Below, piece by piece: positions 63,680 through 64,000 of a stretch of 64,000 nucleotides of DNA. Both the position numbers and the translations under genes were made by a program. The notes beneath the pieces are model-generated. The model did no database searches, was not told where the DNA came from, and saw nothing but the letters and a program-made list of their open reading frames with translations. The first letter of the stretch is position 1. Every line of letters starts with the position of its first letter. The DNA is from Branchiostoma floridae (lineage: Eukaryota > Chordata > Leptocardii > Amphioxiformes > Branchiostomatidae). The stretch is taken from the NCBI RefSeq assembly GCF_000003815.2, contig NC_049987.1:24250053-24314052 (forward strand), given 5' to 3'.

Positions 63680-64000
63680 GGCCACACCAATTTAATTTCT
63701 TGGTTCACGGATTTTTTCATAAAAAATATGGAGCGAGAGGGCGAAATAAAAATAAAAATAAAACTTGTAAAATGGTTGGGGTAAAGGTAAAGGCTAATCC
63801 AAAACATAAAGAATAAAAAGTTTTCAGCTTGAAAAAAGTACAAAAACACTATTACTGTACAGTAACAGCACCTGTTCATTGAAAATTACAAAAGTAGTGC
63901 AGTTTTTATGTTTGCTACACCAGAAAGTTGGTGAATGGCTTCATTAATGGTGAAACTTTGCTGAGTGGTAATTTTTATTTTTATTTTTTTTTTCCAAAAG
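63680..64000. mobile_element. Left end of a GGCCACACCAATT element, cut by the window edge
   Basis: It opens GGCCACACCAATTTAATTTC TTGGTTCACGG, matching the termini of the element at 45726-46100, then GCGAGAGGGCGAAATAAAA and A/T-rich text. The right terminus is outside the window. It lies just after the donor-like GTAAGT following the stop of the secreted-protein gene. Confidence 0.55.

Overview
This is eukaryotic nuclear DNA: intron-rich genes with GT-AG (once GC-AG) splice junctions, no operons, and many short mobile-element remnants. The gene content points to an invertebrate deuterostome, most likely a lancelet (Branchiostoma or a close relative). The reasons are a cytochrome P450 of the CYP74 clan (known in animals mainly from lancelets, cnidarians and placozoans) lying beside a FANCG orthologue and a FAM228 orthologue, plus abundant hAT-like and pogo-like miniature elements. 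The species is an inference.

Region by region. Positions 1-940 hold the possible start of a leftward gene (19-residue first exon at 884-940) whose intron is filled by about 215-bp tandem repeats. From about 1 to 32.5 kb I find no convincing gene. This stretch holds tRNA-like SINE copies, a complete 865-bp pogo-like element (15417-16281), a repeated AGGGTCTGCATG-ended miniature element (9.3, 14.1, 18.3, 28.9 kb), hAT-like elements, a 56-bp tandem array at 30.7 kb, an unusual GC-rich TTCGAAC-dense segment at 21.2-21.65 kb, and a pair of diverged exon-like direct repeats at 23.6 and 24.5 kb.

The right half is gene-dense. FAM228 lies on the plus strand (33072-43510, 8 coding exons, 375 aa, fully reconstructable with consistent phases). 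FANCG lies on the minus strand, converging on it (45463-60270, 11 coding exons, about 666 aa; the first 60-70 residues are not found). A complete 3-exon, 452-aa CYP74-clan P450 (52149-54824, plus) sits inside one FANCG intron in the opposite orientation. A two-exon gene for a 92-aa secreted, cysteine-free, very basic protein (62244-63655, plus) lies on the 5' side of FANCG.

The most striking structural theme is splice-site and exon duplication. A 55-bp satellite has copied a FANCG splice donor tenfold. Two FANCG exons have tandem arrays of three truncated extra copies each. A third FANCG exon is flanked by fragments of itself. The 3' end of P450 exon 1 is present three times. The GC-AG donor of FAM228 exon 4 has a second copy 150 bp downstream. 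I see no functional pathway joining the four genes: FANCG belongs to the Fanconi anaemia core complex, the P450 to oxylipin metabolism, and the other two are uncharacterised.
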